A stretch of 45,565 nucleotides of DNA from Polaromonas sp. (GCA_021153985.1 JAJKJM010000011.1:1-45565), one strand, 5' to 3'; shown: positions 15,974-25,630, numbered from the stretch's first letter. Program-made: numbers and translations. The notes: generated from the letters alone by a model not told the origin.

Positions 15974-16801
15974 ATGCCTGAACCCGACAACACCTGCGCC
16001 CTCGAGCTGATCGACATCAGCTGCACGTTTCGCTCTCGTGACGATGCGGGCCAGCGCTACACGGCTGTCGCCAACACCACGTTGCGCATTCAGGCCGGTG
16101 AATTCGTCTCGGTCGTCGGGCCCACGGGCTGCGGCAAATCAACCCTGCTCAATATCGGCGCCGGCCTGCTGGAAGCCTCCTCGGGCGAAGTGAAAGTTTT
16201 CGGCACGCCGTTGGCCGGCATCAACACCCGCGCCGGCTATATGTTCCAGACCGAGGCCTTGATGCCCTGGCGCAGCGCCATCGCCAACGTCATGATGGGC
16301 CTGCAATACCGCGGCGTTCCCGACGACGAGGCGCGCCGTCAGGCGCAGGCCTGGCTCGAACGTGTGGGCCTGGGCGAATTTGGCGACCGCTATCCGCATC
16401 AGCTGTCAGGCGGCATGCGCAAGCGCACCGCGCTGGCCCAGGTGCTGGCGCTGGACCCGGACATCATCCTGATGGACGAGCCGTTCAGCGCGCTCGACAT
16501 CCAGACCCGCCAGCTGATGGAAAACGAGGTGCTGGACCTGTGGGCTGCCAAGAAGAAGGCGGTGCTGTTCATCACGCACGACCTGGACGAAGCCATTGCC
16601 ATGAGCGACCGCGTGGTGGTGCTGTCGGCCGGCCCGGGCACACATCCCATCGGTGAATTTACGATTGACCTGCCGCGTCCGCGCGACGTGGCAGAGGTAC
16701 GCAGCCAGCCGCGTTTTGTGGAGCTGCACAAACAGATCTGGGATGTGCTGCGAGATGAGGTGCTCAAGGGTTATGCGCAGCAATTGAAGAAAGCTGCTTG
16801 A
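15974..16801 (+). CDS. ABC transporter ATP-binding protein, NitT/TauT (SsuB/TauB) type
   Basis: A 275-residue cytoplasmic ATPase that powers the importer. Walker A GPTGCGKST is at residues 49-57, the Q-loop MFQTEALMPWR near 92-102, the signature LSGGMRKR near 142-149, Walker B IILMDEP near 165-171, the D-loop SALD just after, and the switch histidine in FITHDLDEA near 200. The MRKR after the signature and the DLPRPRD segment near the end are typical of the nitrate/taurine subfamily. The stop TGA ends 2 bases before the permease ATG, so the two are translationally close. Confidence 0.96.
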   Translation: MPEPDNTCALELIDISCTFRSRDDAGQRYTAVANTTLRIQAGEFVSVVGPTGCGKSTLLNIGAGLLEASSGEVKVFGTPLAGINTRAGYMFQTEALMPWRSAIANVMMGLQYRGVPDDEARRQAQAWLERVGLGEFGDRYPHQLSGGMRKRTALAQVLALDPDIILMDEPFSALDIQTRQLMENEVLDLWAAKKKAVLFITHDLDEAIAMSDRVVVLSAGPGTHPIGEFTIDLPRPRDVAEVRSQPRFVELHKQIWDVLRDEVLKGYAQQLKKAA

Positions 16802-16803
16802 TC

Positions 16804-17643
16804 ATGTGGCGCCGTCTCAAGCCTTCTGAAAGAAACCTGCGCGCATGGCAAATCGGCTTGCTGGTGTTCATCCTGATCGGCTGGCACCTGGTGTCGCGCG
16901 ACCAGAAGATCGCTTTTTTCCTCGGTGAACCCATCAAGGTAGCCGGCAGGGTGTGGAGCTGGTTCATGCCCTTTGGCTTCGGCCCGAGCGGCCTGTTCCC
17001 TGATGGGCTTTCAGGCAACGCCGACATCTACCTTCACCTGGGCACCACGCTGCTGGAAACCGTGCTGGCCTTCGGCATAGGCACGGCGCTGGGCCTGGCC
17101 TGCGGGCTGTGGCTGGCCTTGGCCCCTACGGCCAGCGCGATCCTGGACCCTTACATCAAGGCCGCCAACTCGATGCCGCGCGTGATCCTGGCGCCTATCT
17201 TTTCGCTGTGGTTGGGGCTGGGGATCTGGAGCAAGGTGGCGCTCGCCGTCACGCTGGTGTTTTTTATCGTGTTCTTCAATGTCTACCAGGGCGTGAAAGA
17301 AGTCAGCCCGGTGGTGCTGGCCAATGCCCGCATGCTGGGCGCCAACCAGCGGCAGCTGCTGCGCACCGTGTATTTGCCCAGCGCCACCAGCTGGGTGTTT
17401 TCCAGCCTGCATACCTCGGTAGGGCTGGCCTTTGTGGGGGCGGTGGTGGGCGAATACCTGGGCTCGGCGCGCGGGGTGGGTTACCTCATCCTGCAGGCGG
17501 AAGGCACGTTTGACGTCAATACCGTGTTTGCCGGCATCGTGGTGCTCACGGCATTTGCGCTGGTGCTGGACGGCATTGTGGGCCGGGTGGAAAAGAAGCT
17601 CATGAAGTGGCAGCCCCGTACGGGAGAAACCGAAAAACTGTGA
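16804..17643 (+). CDS. ABC transporter permease, NitT/TauT (SsuC/TauC) type
   Basis: A 279-residue inner-membrane permease with about six hydrophobic segments. The cytoplasmic coupling loop EAA-type motif is visible near NARMLGANQRQLLRTVYLPSA (about residues 177-197). The N-terminal segment after residue 15 (IGLLVFILIGWHLVS) is the first membrane span. I start at ATG 16804; a TTG at 16798 overlaps the ATPase stop and is possible. It completes the importer with the preceding binding protein and ATPase. A loop near GFGPSGLFPDGLSGNADIY lies before the conserved transport domain. Confidence 0.95.
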   Translation: MWRRLKPSERNLRAWQIGLLVFILIGWHLVSRDQKIAFFLGEPIKVAGRVWSWFMPFGFGPSGLFPDGLSGNADIYLHLGTTLLETVLAFGIGTALGLACGLWLALAPTASAILDPYIKAANSMPRVILAPIFSLWLGLGIWSKVALAVTLVFFIVFFNVYQGVKEVSPVVLANARMLGANQRQLLRTVYLPSATSWVFSSLHTSVGLAFVGAVVGEYLGSARGVGYLILQAEGTFDVNTVFAGIVVLTAFALVLDGIVGRVEKKLMKWQPRTGETEKL

Positions 17644-17734
17644 TTTCAGGACGTCAGGGGAGCGTTCTTTACCTCGGGTTAACACTACGATCACGTATCA
17701 TTTCGTAACCCCCAAAACCCGGAGCTGACGCCTC

Positions 17735-20700
17735 ATGTCCATGGTCCAGTTGGCGCTGCGACGCCCCTACACGTTCATCGTGATGGCCATGCTTATCGTG
17801 CTGGCCACGCCGTTCGCGCTCAAGAACATGGCGACGGACATCTTCCCCGAGATCAACATCCCGGTGATCAGCGTCATCTGGAACTACAACGGCCTGCCGG
17901 CCCAGGAAATGGGCCAGCGCGTGGCGGGCCAGACAGAGCGGGGCCTGACCACTGTGGTCAGCGACATCGAGCACATCGAGTCCACGTCGCTGGCCGGCGT
18001 CAGCATCATCAAGGTTTTCTTCCAGCCCGGCGTCAACATCCAGACGGCGATTGCCCAGGTGGTCGCCTCGGTGCAGACGCAGGTCCGGCAGTTGCCGCCC
18101 GGCATTACGCCGCCGCTGGTGATCAAGTATTCCGCGTCCAGCATTCCTGTCATGCAGCTGGCGCTGTCCAGCGCGACGCTGCCGGAAAACGCACTCTTCG
18201 ACACGGCCGTCAACGGCCTGCGACCGCAGCTCATCACGGTGCCGGGGGTTGCCTCGCCGTTTCCGTATGGCGGGAAGGTGCGCGTGATCTCGGTGGACCT
18301 GGACACCCAGGCGCTGCAGGCGCGCGGCCTGTCGCCGGCCGACGTGGTCAATGCCGTCAACACGCAAAACCTGATCCTGCCCTCGGGAACCGTCAAGTTC
18401 GGTGAAACCGAATACACCGTGCGCATGAACGGCTCGCCCGACGCACTGGCCGGCCTGAACGAGCTGCCAGTGCGCACGGCCAACAACGTCACCACCTATC
18501 TGCGCGACGTGGCTTATGTGCGGGACGGCTTCCAGCCCCAGACCAATGTTGTGCGCCAGGATGGCGCGCGCGGGGTGCTGGTGTCGGTGCTCAAAAACGG
18601 CGGCGCCTCCACGCTGGACATCGTGGCCAATGTGCGGGCCCTGTTACCGCGCGTGGTGCAGACCTTGCCGTCCGACGTCAAGGTCACGCCGTTGTTCGAC
18701 CAATCGGTTTTCGTGAAGGCTGCCGTGGTCGGCGTGGTGATCGAGGCGCTGATCGCCGCCGCGTTGACGGCGTTGATGGTGCTGCTATTTCTGGGCAACT
18801 GGCGCAGCACGCTGATCATCGCGTTGACGATTCCGCTGTCCATCCTGACATCCATCCTGGTGCTGTTCGCGCTGGGTGAAACACTCAATTTGATGACTTT
18901 GGGCGGCCTGGCGCTGTCCGTCGGTATCCTGGTGGACCAGGCCATCGTGACCATCGAGAACATCGAGCGCCATCTGCACATGGGCAAGCCGCTCAATGAC
19001 GCGATTGAAGTCGGTGCGGGTGAAATCGGCCCTGCGGCCTTTGTCGCCACGCTGTGCATCTGTATCGTGTTCGTGCCCATGTTTTTCCTCTCGGGTGTGG
19101 CGCGCTTCCTGTTTGTGCCGCTGGCCGAAGCCGTGGTGTTTGCAATGATCGCGTCCTACATCCTGTCGCGCACCCTGGTGCCGACGCTGGTGATGCTGCT
19201 GATGGGGGGTGTGCACGAGGCCGCGCAGGCCGAGACCAAACCCGGCCCGCTGCAGCGCCTCTACCGCAGCTTTGACTCGCAGTTCGAGCGTGTGCGCCGC
19301 GCCTACACGCTGGCGCTGTCGGCGGCGCTGTCGCACCGACGGCGCTTCGCTCAGCTGTTCCTCGGCTTTTGCCTGCTGTCCTGTTTGCTGTACCCGTTTT
19401 TGGGCCGCGACTTTTTCCCGAGCGTGGACGCGGGCCAGATACGCCTGCACATGCGCGCGCCTACAGGCACCCGCATCGAGGAAACCGTGCGCATCGCTGA
19501 CGCGGTGGAAACCGCCATCCGCGAAATGGTGCCGGCCGACCAGCTGGAGACCATCCTCGACAACATCGGCCTGCCCAATAGCGGCATCAACCTGTCGTAC
19601 AGCAATGCCGGCACCATAGGCACCATGGACGGCGAGATCCTGATGTCGCTGAAAGAAGGGCACAGGCCGACGGAAGGCTTCATCACCCTGTTGCGGGCCG
19701 AGCTGCCCAAGCGCTTCCCCAATGTGGAGTTTTTCTTCCAGCCAGCCGATATCTCGACGCAGATCCTTAACTTTGGCTTGCCCGCTGCCATTGACGTGCA
19801 GTTCACCGGCAACGACATCAACGGCAACATGGAACGCGCGGCCGAGCTGACCAAAGCCATACGCAAGATACCGGGCGCGGTGGATGCCCACGTGCACCAG
19901 CGCCTGGACGGCCCGGTGGTCGACCTGCGCATGGACCGCACGCGGCTGCAGCAGTTCGGCTTGGGCGCGGCCAATGTCGGCCAGAACGTGCTGATCGCGC
20001 TGTCGGGCAGTTCGCAGACGGCGCCGGCCTTTTGGCTGAATCCGCAGAACGGCGTGGTCTACAACGTGGTGGTGCAGTCGCCGCAGTACAACGTGGATTC
20101 GGTGGATGCGCTGCTCAGCATCCCGGTGGGCGCCACACCCAACGCCAACAGCGGCGCCAACGGTGCGGCCGCGCCAGCCAACCCGACGCAGCTGCTCGGT
20201 AACCTGGTGGATGCGCGCGCGGGCCGTCAGCAGCCCATCGTCTCGCGCTACAACATCCAGCCTGCCGTCGACGTCTATGTGAGCGTGCAGGGCACGGACC
20301 TGGCCAGCGTGGCGAGCCAGATCAAGACCCTGGTGGCCGAGATGGAGCCCAAACTCAAGCGCGGCAACCAGGTCGCCATACGCGGCCAGGTGCAGACCAT
20401 GCAGAATTCCTTCATCGGCCTGGGCCTGGGATTGGCGATGGCCATCGTGCTGGTCTATCTGCTCATCGTGGTGACCTTCCAGTCCTGGACGGACGCGGCC
20501 ATCATCATCACGGCGCTGCCGGCCGCGCTTGCGGGCATCGCCTGGATGCTGTTTATCACGGGCACCACGCTCAGTGTGCCGGCGCTCACGGGCGCCATCA
20601 TGACCATGGGTGTGGCCACGGCCAACAGTATTTTGGTGGTGTCCTTCGCGCGCCAGCGCATGGAGGCGGGCATCACGCCGCTGTCGTCGGCGCTGGAGGC

Positions 20701-20974
20701 CGGCGCCACACGCATACGCCCGGTGCTGATGACGGCGCTGGCGATGATCATCGGCATGATCCCGATGGCGCTGGGCCTGGGCGAGGGCGCCGAGCAGAAC
20801 GCGCCGCTGGGCCGGGCTGTTATCGGCGGCCTGCTTTTTGCTACTGTTTCGACCTTGTTTTTTGTGCCAGTGATCTACGCCGGGGTGCACCAGCGCCTGG
20901 CGCAGCGCAAGGCGCGCCGCGGCACACCGCCCGCACCCCATGAAGCCGCGGGCACTGCGCCCCAGGAGAGCTGA
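17735..20974 (+). CDS. RND efflux pump, inner-membrane transporter (HAE1-like)
   Basis: A 1079-residue AcrB-type transporter with the expected two-fold repeat: membrane span 1 at about 12-30, a large periplasmic domain, a span cluster at about 330-540, a second periplasmic domain and a final cluster at about 880-1060. The span 4 motif is GILVDQAIVTIENIERHL, where canonical pumps have two Asp; here the second is Gln. The span 10 motif reads GVATANSILVVSF, lacking the lysine of AcrB. The insertion GANGAAAPANPTQ near residue 810 is a flexible loop. GGAG precedes the ATG. It is first in an operon with adaptor and outer-membrane factor; the substrate is unknown. Confidence 0.96.
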   Translation: MSMVQLALRRPYTFIVMAMLIVLATPFALKNMATDIFPEINIPVISVIWNYNGLPAQEMGQRVAGQTERGLTTVVSDIEHIESTSLAGVSIIKVFFQPGVNIQTAIAQVVASVQTQVRQLPPGITPPLVIKYSASSIPVMQLALSSATLPENALFDTAVNGLRPQLITVPGVASPFPYGGKVRVISVDLDTQALQARGLSPADVVNAVNTQNLILPSGTVKFGETEYTVRMNGSPDALAGLNELPVRTANNVTTYLRDVAYVRDGFQPQTNVVRQDGARGVLVSVLKNGGASTLDIVANVRALLPRVVQTLPSDVKVTPLFDQSVFVKAAVVGVVIEALIAAALTALMVLLFLGNWRSTLIIALTIPLSILTSILVLFALGETLNLMTLGGLALSVGILVDQAIVTIENIERHLHMGKPLNDAIEVGAGEIGPAAFVATLCICIVFVPMFFLSGVARFLFVPLAEAVVFAMIASYILSRTLVPTLVMLLMGGVHEAAQAETKPGPLQRLYRSFDSQFERVRRAYTLALSAALSHRRRFAQLFLGFCLLSCLLYPFLGRDFFPSVDAGQIRLHMRAPTGTRIEETVRIADAVETAIREMVPADQLETILDNIGLPNSGINLSYSNAGTIGTMDGEILMSLKEGHRPTEGFITLLRAELPKRFPNVEFFFQPADISTQILNFGLPAAIDVQFTGNDINGNMERAAELTKAIRKIPGAVDAHVHQRLDGPVVDLRMDRTRLQQFGLGAANVGQNVLIALSGSSQTAPAFWLNPQNGVVYNVVVQSPQYNVDSVDALLSIPVGATPNANSGANGAAAPANPTQLLGNLVDARAGRQQPIVSRYNIQPAVDVYVSVQGTDLASVASQIKTLVAEMEPKLKRGNQVAIRGQVQTMQNSFIGLGLGLAMAIVLVYLLIVVTFQSWTDAAIIITALPAALAGIAWMLFITGTTLSVPALTGAIMTMGVATANSILVVSFARQRMEAGITPLSSALEAGATRIRPVLMTALAMIIGMIPMALGLGEGAEQNAPLGRAVIGGLLFATVSTLFFVPVIYAGVHQRLAQRKARRGTPPAPHEAAGTAPQES

Positions 20975-20977
20975 GCC

Positions 20978-22297
20978 ATGTCTGAAGACCGCCATTCCCC
21001 CCTGGCTTTGCATCCGGTCGACCCGGATGAGTCGGGCGAGCTGCTCAAGCGCGGGCAGATTGTGCGCCGCGCCAAGATCGCCGCCATCATCGTGCTGGTG
21101 CTGCTGGCCATAGGTGCGGGCCGCACCGTGATCAGCCGGGTCTACAACGCCAAAGAGCTTGAAGCAGGTGCCACCGAACACAACAAGAATTACGTGAAGA
21201 CCACGCTGGCCAAGGCCAGCGAATCCGGGCAGACGCTGGCCTTGCCGGGCACGCTGCAGGGCTTTGTCCAGTCGCCGATTTATGCGCGCGCGGGCGGCTA
21301 CGTCAAGCGCTGGACCAAGGACATAGGCGCGCGCGTCGCCAAGGGCGAACTGCTGGCCGAGATCGAAACACCCGAGATCGACCAGCAGCTGTCGCAGGCG
21401 GTTGCCGCGCGCCAGCAGGCCGCCGCCAGCCTGGACCTGGCCCAAAGCACGGCCTTGCGCTGGGAGGCGCTGCGCAAGAAAGATGCGGTCTCGCAGCAGG
21501 AAGTGGATGAGCGCCGCAGCGCCAGCGCGCAGGCCGGCGCCAACCTGGCGGCGGCCGAGGCTAACGTTCAACGCCTGCGCCAGCTGGAGAACTTCAAGCG
21601 GATCATCGCGCCGACCGACGGCGTCATCACGCGGCGTAACGTCGACACCGGCGACCTGATCGATGCAGGCGCCAGTGGCGGCCTGACGCGGGCACTGTTT
21701 GTGGTCACGCAGACCGACCCGCTGCGGCTGTACGTCAACGTCCCGCAGACTTACGCGCAACTCGTCAAGCCGGGTCAAAGCGTGGTCGTGACTCAGGCGG
21801 AGCTGCGCGGCCAGAAATTTCAGGGCCAGGTGGCGCGCACGGCGGCGTCCATAGATGCGACCTCGCGCTCCATGCAGGTGGAGATTGCCCTGCCTAACAG
21901 CGCCGGTACCCTGCTGCCCGGTGCTTTTGTACAAGTGGCGCTGCCGTTGGCGGCCAGCAGCGGCCTGGCCATTCCCAACAATGCGTTGATCATCCGCGGC
22001 GATGGCATCAAGGTGGCGGCGATTGACGCCGAAGGGCGCGTGCGCCTCAAGCCTGTGCAGCTCGGGCGCAATTACGGCGAGCGGGTGGAAGTGGTCGGCG
22101 GCGTGGCCAGCGGTGACCGGCTGGTGCTCAATCCTTCAGACTCGTTGGCCGAGGGCGACGCCGTGTCGTTCAACGCCGCCGAGGACGACAAATCGGGCGA
22201 CAAGGCAGGCCAGAAGCCGGCCGTGGCTGTTGCCGACAAAGGAAAAACCGAGGGTAAGGCTGGGGCCAAAGCCGAAACAGGGAAAACTGCGCCGTGA
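20978..22297 (+). CDS. RND efflux periplasmic adaptor (membrane fusion protein)
   Basis: A 439-residue adaptor anchored by an N-terminal membrane helix (about residues 34-52) after a roughly 33-residue cytoplasmic stretch. The lipoyl/biotinyl half motifs are SPIYARAGGYVKRW...IGARVAKGELLAEIETPEID (about 92-132) and FKRIIAPTDGVITRRNVDTGDLI. A coiled-coil hairpin lies between them (about 132-205). Beta-barrel and membrane-proximal domains follow, then a charged Lys/Gly-rich tail (about 400-439). AGGAG precedes the ATG 3 bases after the pump stop, so the two are cotranscribed. It links the pump to the outer-membrane factor. Confidence 0.95.
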   Translation: MSEDRHSPLALHPVDPDESGELLKRGQIVRRAKIAAIIVLVLLAIGAGRTVISRVYNAKELEAGATEHNKNYVKTTLAKASESGQTLALPGTLQGFVQSPIYARAGGYVKRWTKDIGARVAKGELLAEIETPEIDQQLSQAVAARQQAAASLDLAQSTALRWEALRKKDAVSQQEVDERRSASAQAGANLAAAEANVQRLRQLENFKRIIAPTDGVITRRNVDTGDLIDAGASGGLTRALFVVTQTDPLRLYVNVPQTYAQLVKPGQSVVVTQAELRGQKFQGQVARTAASIDATSRSMQVEIALPNSAGTLLPGAFVQVALPLAASSGLAIPNNALIIRGDGIKVAAIDAEGRVRLKPVQLGRNYGERVEVVGGVASGDRLVLNPSDSLAEGDAVSFNAAEDDKSGDKAGQKPAVAVADKGKTEGKAGAKAETGKTAP

Positions 22298-23745
22298 ACA
22301 GGCTGAACGCGACGAGCGTGTTATGGGCTGCGCTGGCCGGCGCCATGCTGGCCGGCTGCTCGGCGGGCCCGGCCTACCGCAAGCCGCAAGTCGACATGCC
22401 CGTGGCCTGGCAAGTGGAGGCGCCCTGGCGCGCCGGCACGCCCAATGACCTGGCCGCCAAAGGCCCGTGGTGGGAGCGTTTTGGCGACCCCCAGCTCAAT
22501 GCCCTGGCGCAAAAAGCCATGACCGGCAACCAGACACTGGCCGCTGCCAATGCGCGGCTGGCGCAGGCGCGCGCCAGCCTTGCCGCCAGCTCGGCCAGCC
22601 TGTTTCCGCAGGTCAATTTCGGCTACCGGGCCGCGCGCCAGAAGATCTCGGCGAACCGGCCCCTGACCAACTACAACTCGCCGAACTTTTCGACGGTGCA
22701 GAACGATTACACCGCCACGCTGGCGGTGAGCTATGAGGTGGATCTTGCGGGCCGGGTGCAGAGCCTTGTCGATGGGGCGGGCGCCACGGCGGAGCAGTCT
22801 GCCGCCGACCTTGAAAACACCCGCCTGGTGCTGACCTCCGACCTGGCCGTGAACTACTTCAGCTTGCGCGCGCTGGATACTGAACTTGACGTGCTGGCCC
22901 GTTCCATCGCGCTGCAGCGGCGCTCGCTGGTGCTGGCCACCGACAAGCACGATTTGGGCGCTACGTCGGGCCTGGACATGGCGCAGCAGCAGGCCTTGCT
23001 GGACACCACTTTGACCCAGGTCGACGTGCTCAAGCGGCAGCGCGCCCAGTTCGAGCATGCGATTGCCACGCTCACCGGCACGCCGGCGCCGCAGTTCGCG
23101 CTGGCGCCACAGATCACGCCCTTGAACCCGCCCGCGATTCCGTTGGGCATTCCTTCAGATGTGCTGGAGCGCCGCCCCGACGTTGCTTCGGCGGAGCGGG
23201 CCATGGCGGCAGCGAATGCGCAGATCGGTGTGGCCAGCGCGGCGTTTTACCCCAGCGTCTCGCTTTCCCCGACTGTCGGCCTGGACAGCCGGATCTTCCA
23301 CAGCCTGTTCGATGCGCCCAGTGTGCTGTGGTCTTTGGGCGTGTCGGCGACACAGGTGCTTTTCGACGGCGGCCGCATCAGCGCCAACGTGGACTTCGCG
23401 CAGGCCGGTTATGACGTGACGGTAGCCAACTACCGCCGCGTGGTGCTCACGGCCATGCAGGAAGTGGAAGACGGCATCAGCGGTGTCGCGGCACTGGATC
23501 GCGCCTACAGCCAGGCGCAACGCGCCATCGCGAGCTCGGGGCGCGTGCTGGAAATCGCGAACGACCGCTACGAGGGCGGTGTGGCGAGCTACCTGGACGT
23601 CATCACGGCGCAGCAGTCGCAACTGAACAGCGAACGGCAGGCAGCGCAGTTGCTGGGCCAGCGCATGCTGGTGTCGGTGTTCCTGGTCAAGGCGCTGGGG
23701 GGCGGCTGGCAAGGGCAGGGCACGCCTGTCCCTACTGCTCAATAG
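22294..23745 (+). CDS. Outer-membrane efflux factor, NodT family lipoprotein
   Basis: A 483-residue TolC-like channel. The signal peptide ends in the lipobox LAGC (Cys at about 22), so it should be lipid-anchored in the outer membrane. The NodT features are the PAYRKPQVDMPVAW start, FGDPQLNALAQKAMTGNQTLAAANARLAQARA and a second repeat with VLERRPDVASAERAMAAANAQIGVA (about 290-315). Its ATG overlaps the adaptor stop by 4 bases (ATGA), showing translational coupling. It completes the tripartite pump. The gene order pump-adaptor-channel is less common than adaptor-pump-channel. Confidence 0.96.
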   Translation: MNRLNATSVLWAALAGAMLAGCSAGPAYRKPQVDMPVAWQVEAPWRAGTPNDLAAKGPWWERFGDPQLNALAQKAMTGNQTLAAANARLAQARASLAASSASLFPQVNFGYRAARQKISANRPLTNYNSPNFSTVQNDYTATLAVSYEVDLAGRVQSLVDGAGATAEQSAADLENTRLVLTSDLAVNYFSLRALDTELDVLARSIALQRRSLVLATDKHDLGATSGLDMAQQQALLDTTLTQVDVLKRQRAQFEHAIATLTGTPAPQFALAPQITPLNPPAIPLGIPSDVLERRPDVASAERAMAAANAQIGVASAAFYPSVSLSPTVGLDSRIFHSLFDAPSVLWSLGVSATQVLFDGGRISANVDFAQAGYDVTVANYRRVVLTAMQEVEDGISGVAALDRAYSQAQRAIASSGRVLEIANDRYEGGVASYLDVITAQQSQLNSERQAAQLLGQRMLVSVFLVKALGGGWQGQGTPVPTAQ

Positions 23746-23875
23746 CTCGCCGCCAACCGGTCGGCCATGCCGCCGCCCGTATCTTTTCCTGTCGTCCTAC
23801 AGCGGTTGAGGTGTCTCCACCCTAAAGTGCAGTCACCGTACAAATCACCGTACAACAACCCGCAAAGGACGCACC

Positions 23876-24028
23876 ATGAACCTCTCCCTGAGCATAGGCC
23901 CGCTGGTCTCACTGATTGCCGGTATCCTGATTTTGATCATGCCGCGCCTGCTGAACTACATCGTGGCGATCTACCTGATCGTCATCGGCCTGATCGGCCT
24001 GTTTGGCGTCGGCTCGATGAAGTTTTAG
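23876..24028 (+). CDS. DUF3096 family small membrane protein
   Basis: A 50-residue protein made of two hydrophobic helices (about residues 7-22 and 28-46) separated by MPRLLNY. The pattern GPLVSLIAGILILIMPRLLN and the end VGSM matches the short DUF3096 family found in many Proteobacteria; its function is unknown. The ribosome binding site is AAAGGA about 6 bases before the ATG. It stands alone between the RND operon and mltD and shares a bidirectional terminator with the latter. The gap 23746-23875 upstream contains only a small direct repeat (CACCGTACAA twice). Confidence 0.85.
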   Translation: MNLSLSIGPLVSLIAGILILIMPRLLNYIVAIYLIVIGLIGLFGVGSMKF

Positions 24029-24062
24029 GCGATTTGCAAAGCGGGCGAAGCGGGCGTTTTTG

Positions 24063-24085
24063 AAAAAAGCGCTTCAGCGCTTTTT
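24063..24085. terminator. Bidirectional terminator between the DUF3096 gene and mltD
   Basis: AAAAAAGCGCT-TC-AGCGCTTTTT gives a 10-11 bp stem with A/T tracts on both sides. It can serve both convergent genes. The last codons and the stop of mltD lie inside the stem. Confidence 0.85.
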
Positions 24086-25630
24086 CGATTTCACGATGGG
24101 CTTGGCGGTACTGCGTTTGACGGCTTTGACGTTGGCCTTGCCTTTGCCGCGGCCATGGCTGGCAACCGCCGCATGGCTCTTCACCGGCAGAAACACCACC
24201 ACCTGATGGCCCAGCTTGAAGGCGCTGGAGGTGCTGACGTGGTTCCATTCGGCCACGCTGGCGGCGCTTAGCCCATAACGCTTGGCGATGGTGGCCACCG
24301 ATTCGCCCTTGCGGGCCTTGACGGTGGTGCGCCGGGTCACGATTTCAGGGGAAAACGACACCTGCGCGTTGTCGGCCACATGGCTGGTCACATCGGTCTC
24401 AACCTTGGCCGAACGCGGCACCAGCAAGGTAGAGCCCGCCTTGATCAGCATGCGTGGCGGAATGCTGTTGACGCCGCGCAGGTCGGCTTCGCTCATGCCA
24501 GTGCGCCGCGCCGCTTCGGCCGGGGCCATGGTGCTGGGCGCGGTCCAGGCCGTCCAGCTGGCATATTGCCCCTGCGTATAGGCCTCGAAGTTGCGCTGGA
24601 ACACTGTGGCGTTGTCCCAGGGCAGCAGAATCTGCGGCGTGCCGGCCGCGATGATGACGGGGCGGTGCGCGGAAGGGTTCAGCGCCTTGAAGTCTTCAAT
24701 CTTGACGTCAGCCAGGCGGGCCGCCAGGGCCACATCGATGTCGCGCGTGATCAGCACCTGCTGGAAGTAGGGGTGGTTTTCAATCAGCGGAAGCTCGGTG
24801 CGAAAGGCCTGCGGGTTGGCGACGATGTTCTTGACCGCCTGCAGCTTGGGCACGTAGAGGCGGGTTTCCGCCGGCATGTTCAGGTCGGCGTAGCTGGTGC
24901 CCAGGCCCGCTCTCTGGTTTTTGGCGATGGCACGGCCTACGCTGCCTTCACCCCAGTTGTAGGCCGCCAACGCCAGATGCCAGTCGCCGAACATGCCGTA
25001 GAGCTTTTGCAGGTAGTCCAGCGCGGCGCGGGTGGATGCCAGCACGTCGCGGCGGTCGTCACGGAAGGCGTTCTGCTTCAGGTCGAAATATTTGCCGGTG
25101 GCCGGCATGAACTGCCACATGCCGGCGGCCTTGGCGCTTGAAACGGCTTGCGGATTGAAGGCACTTTCAATGAAAGGCAGCAGGGCCAGCTCGGTCGGCA
25201 TCTGGCGGCGCTCGAGTTCTTCAACAATGTGAAAGAGGTACTTGCTGGAGCGCTCGGTCATGCGCTGGATGTAGTCGGGCCGGCTGGCATACCACTGCTC
25301 GCGGTCCGTCACCAGCTCGTTTTGCAGATCGGGCATGGCAAAGCCGCGGCGGATGCGGTCCCAGAGCTCTTTGGGCGGCTCGGTGGAAACAATCTGATGA
25401 GAACCCGCCTGGCCCGGCGTGATGGCCTGGAGCGGGCCGGAGGGCAATTGTGGTTTGGCGCCGGGCCCTGCGACGAGGACCGGGTCGCCGGGCATGCCAG
25501 TGGCCTGTGGCTGCTGTGTTGCGCAGCCTGCCAGCAGTGCTGCCGCCAGGAGGAATGCGAACGAAACAATGCGGGAATTGATGGAAATGAAAAATGGGGG
25601 AGCTGCAGTGGTGTGGTGATGTGGCGTCAT
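24074..25630 (-). CDS. mltD: Membrane-bound lytic murein transglycosylase D (LysM)
   Basis: A 518-residue lipoprotein that cleaves peptidoglycan glycan strands, giving 1,6-anhydro-MurNAc ends. The lipobox LAGC puts the lipid-bearing Cys at about 36. The lytic transglycosylase domain has the catalytic Glu at about 155 in PFIESAFNP, followed by SSAKAAGMWQFMPATGKYFDL and the AYNWGEGSV motif. A weak LysM-like segment near ADLRGVNSIPPRMLIKAGSTLLVP is followed by a good LysM (VKARKGESVATIAKRYGLS...VAEWNHV) near residues 432-480. The C-terminus is very basic (Lys/Arg-rich). I chose ATG 25630, which overlaps the gloB stop as ATGA, over an in-frame ATG at 25648. Cotranscribed with gloB. Confidence 0.93.
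   Translation of the reverse strand: MTPHHHTTAAPPFFISINSRIVSFAFLLAAALLAGCATQQPQATGMPGDPVLVAGPGAKPQLPSGPLQAITPGQAGSHQIVSTEPPKELWDRIRRGFAMPDLQNELVTDREQWYASRPDYIQRMTERSSKYLFHIVEELERRQMPTELALLPFIESAFNPQAVSSAKAAGMWQFMPATGKYFDLKQNAFRDDRRDVLASTRAALDYLQKLYGMFGDWHLALAAYNWGEGSVGRAIAKNQRAGLGTSYADLNMPAETRLYVPKLQAVKNIVANPQAFRTELPLIENHPYFQQVLITRDIDVALAARLADVKIEDFKALNPSAHRPVIIAAGTPQILLPWDNATVFQRNFEAYTQGQYASWTAWTAPSTMAPAEAARRTGMSEADLRGVNSIPPRMLIKAGSTLLVPRSAKVETDVTSHVADNAQVSFSPEIVTRRTTVKARKGESVATIAKRYGLSAASVAEWNHVSTSSAFKLGHQVVVFLPVKSHAAVASHGRGKGKANVKAVKRSTAKPIVKSKKR

Noticed and set aside
18785-21934. A 1049-codon open frame on the minus strand across the RND pump and adaptor genes
   Set aside because: It is the shadow of high-GC coding sequence: the plus strand encodes unmistakable RND proteins over the same bases, and the minus frame has low-complexity Gln/His/Arg/Gly composition with no motif.
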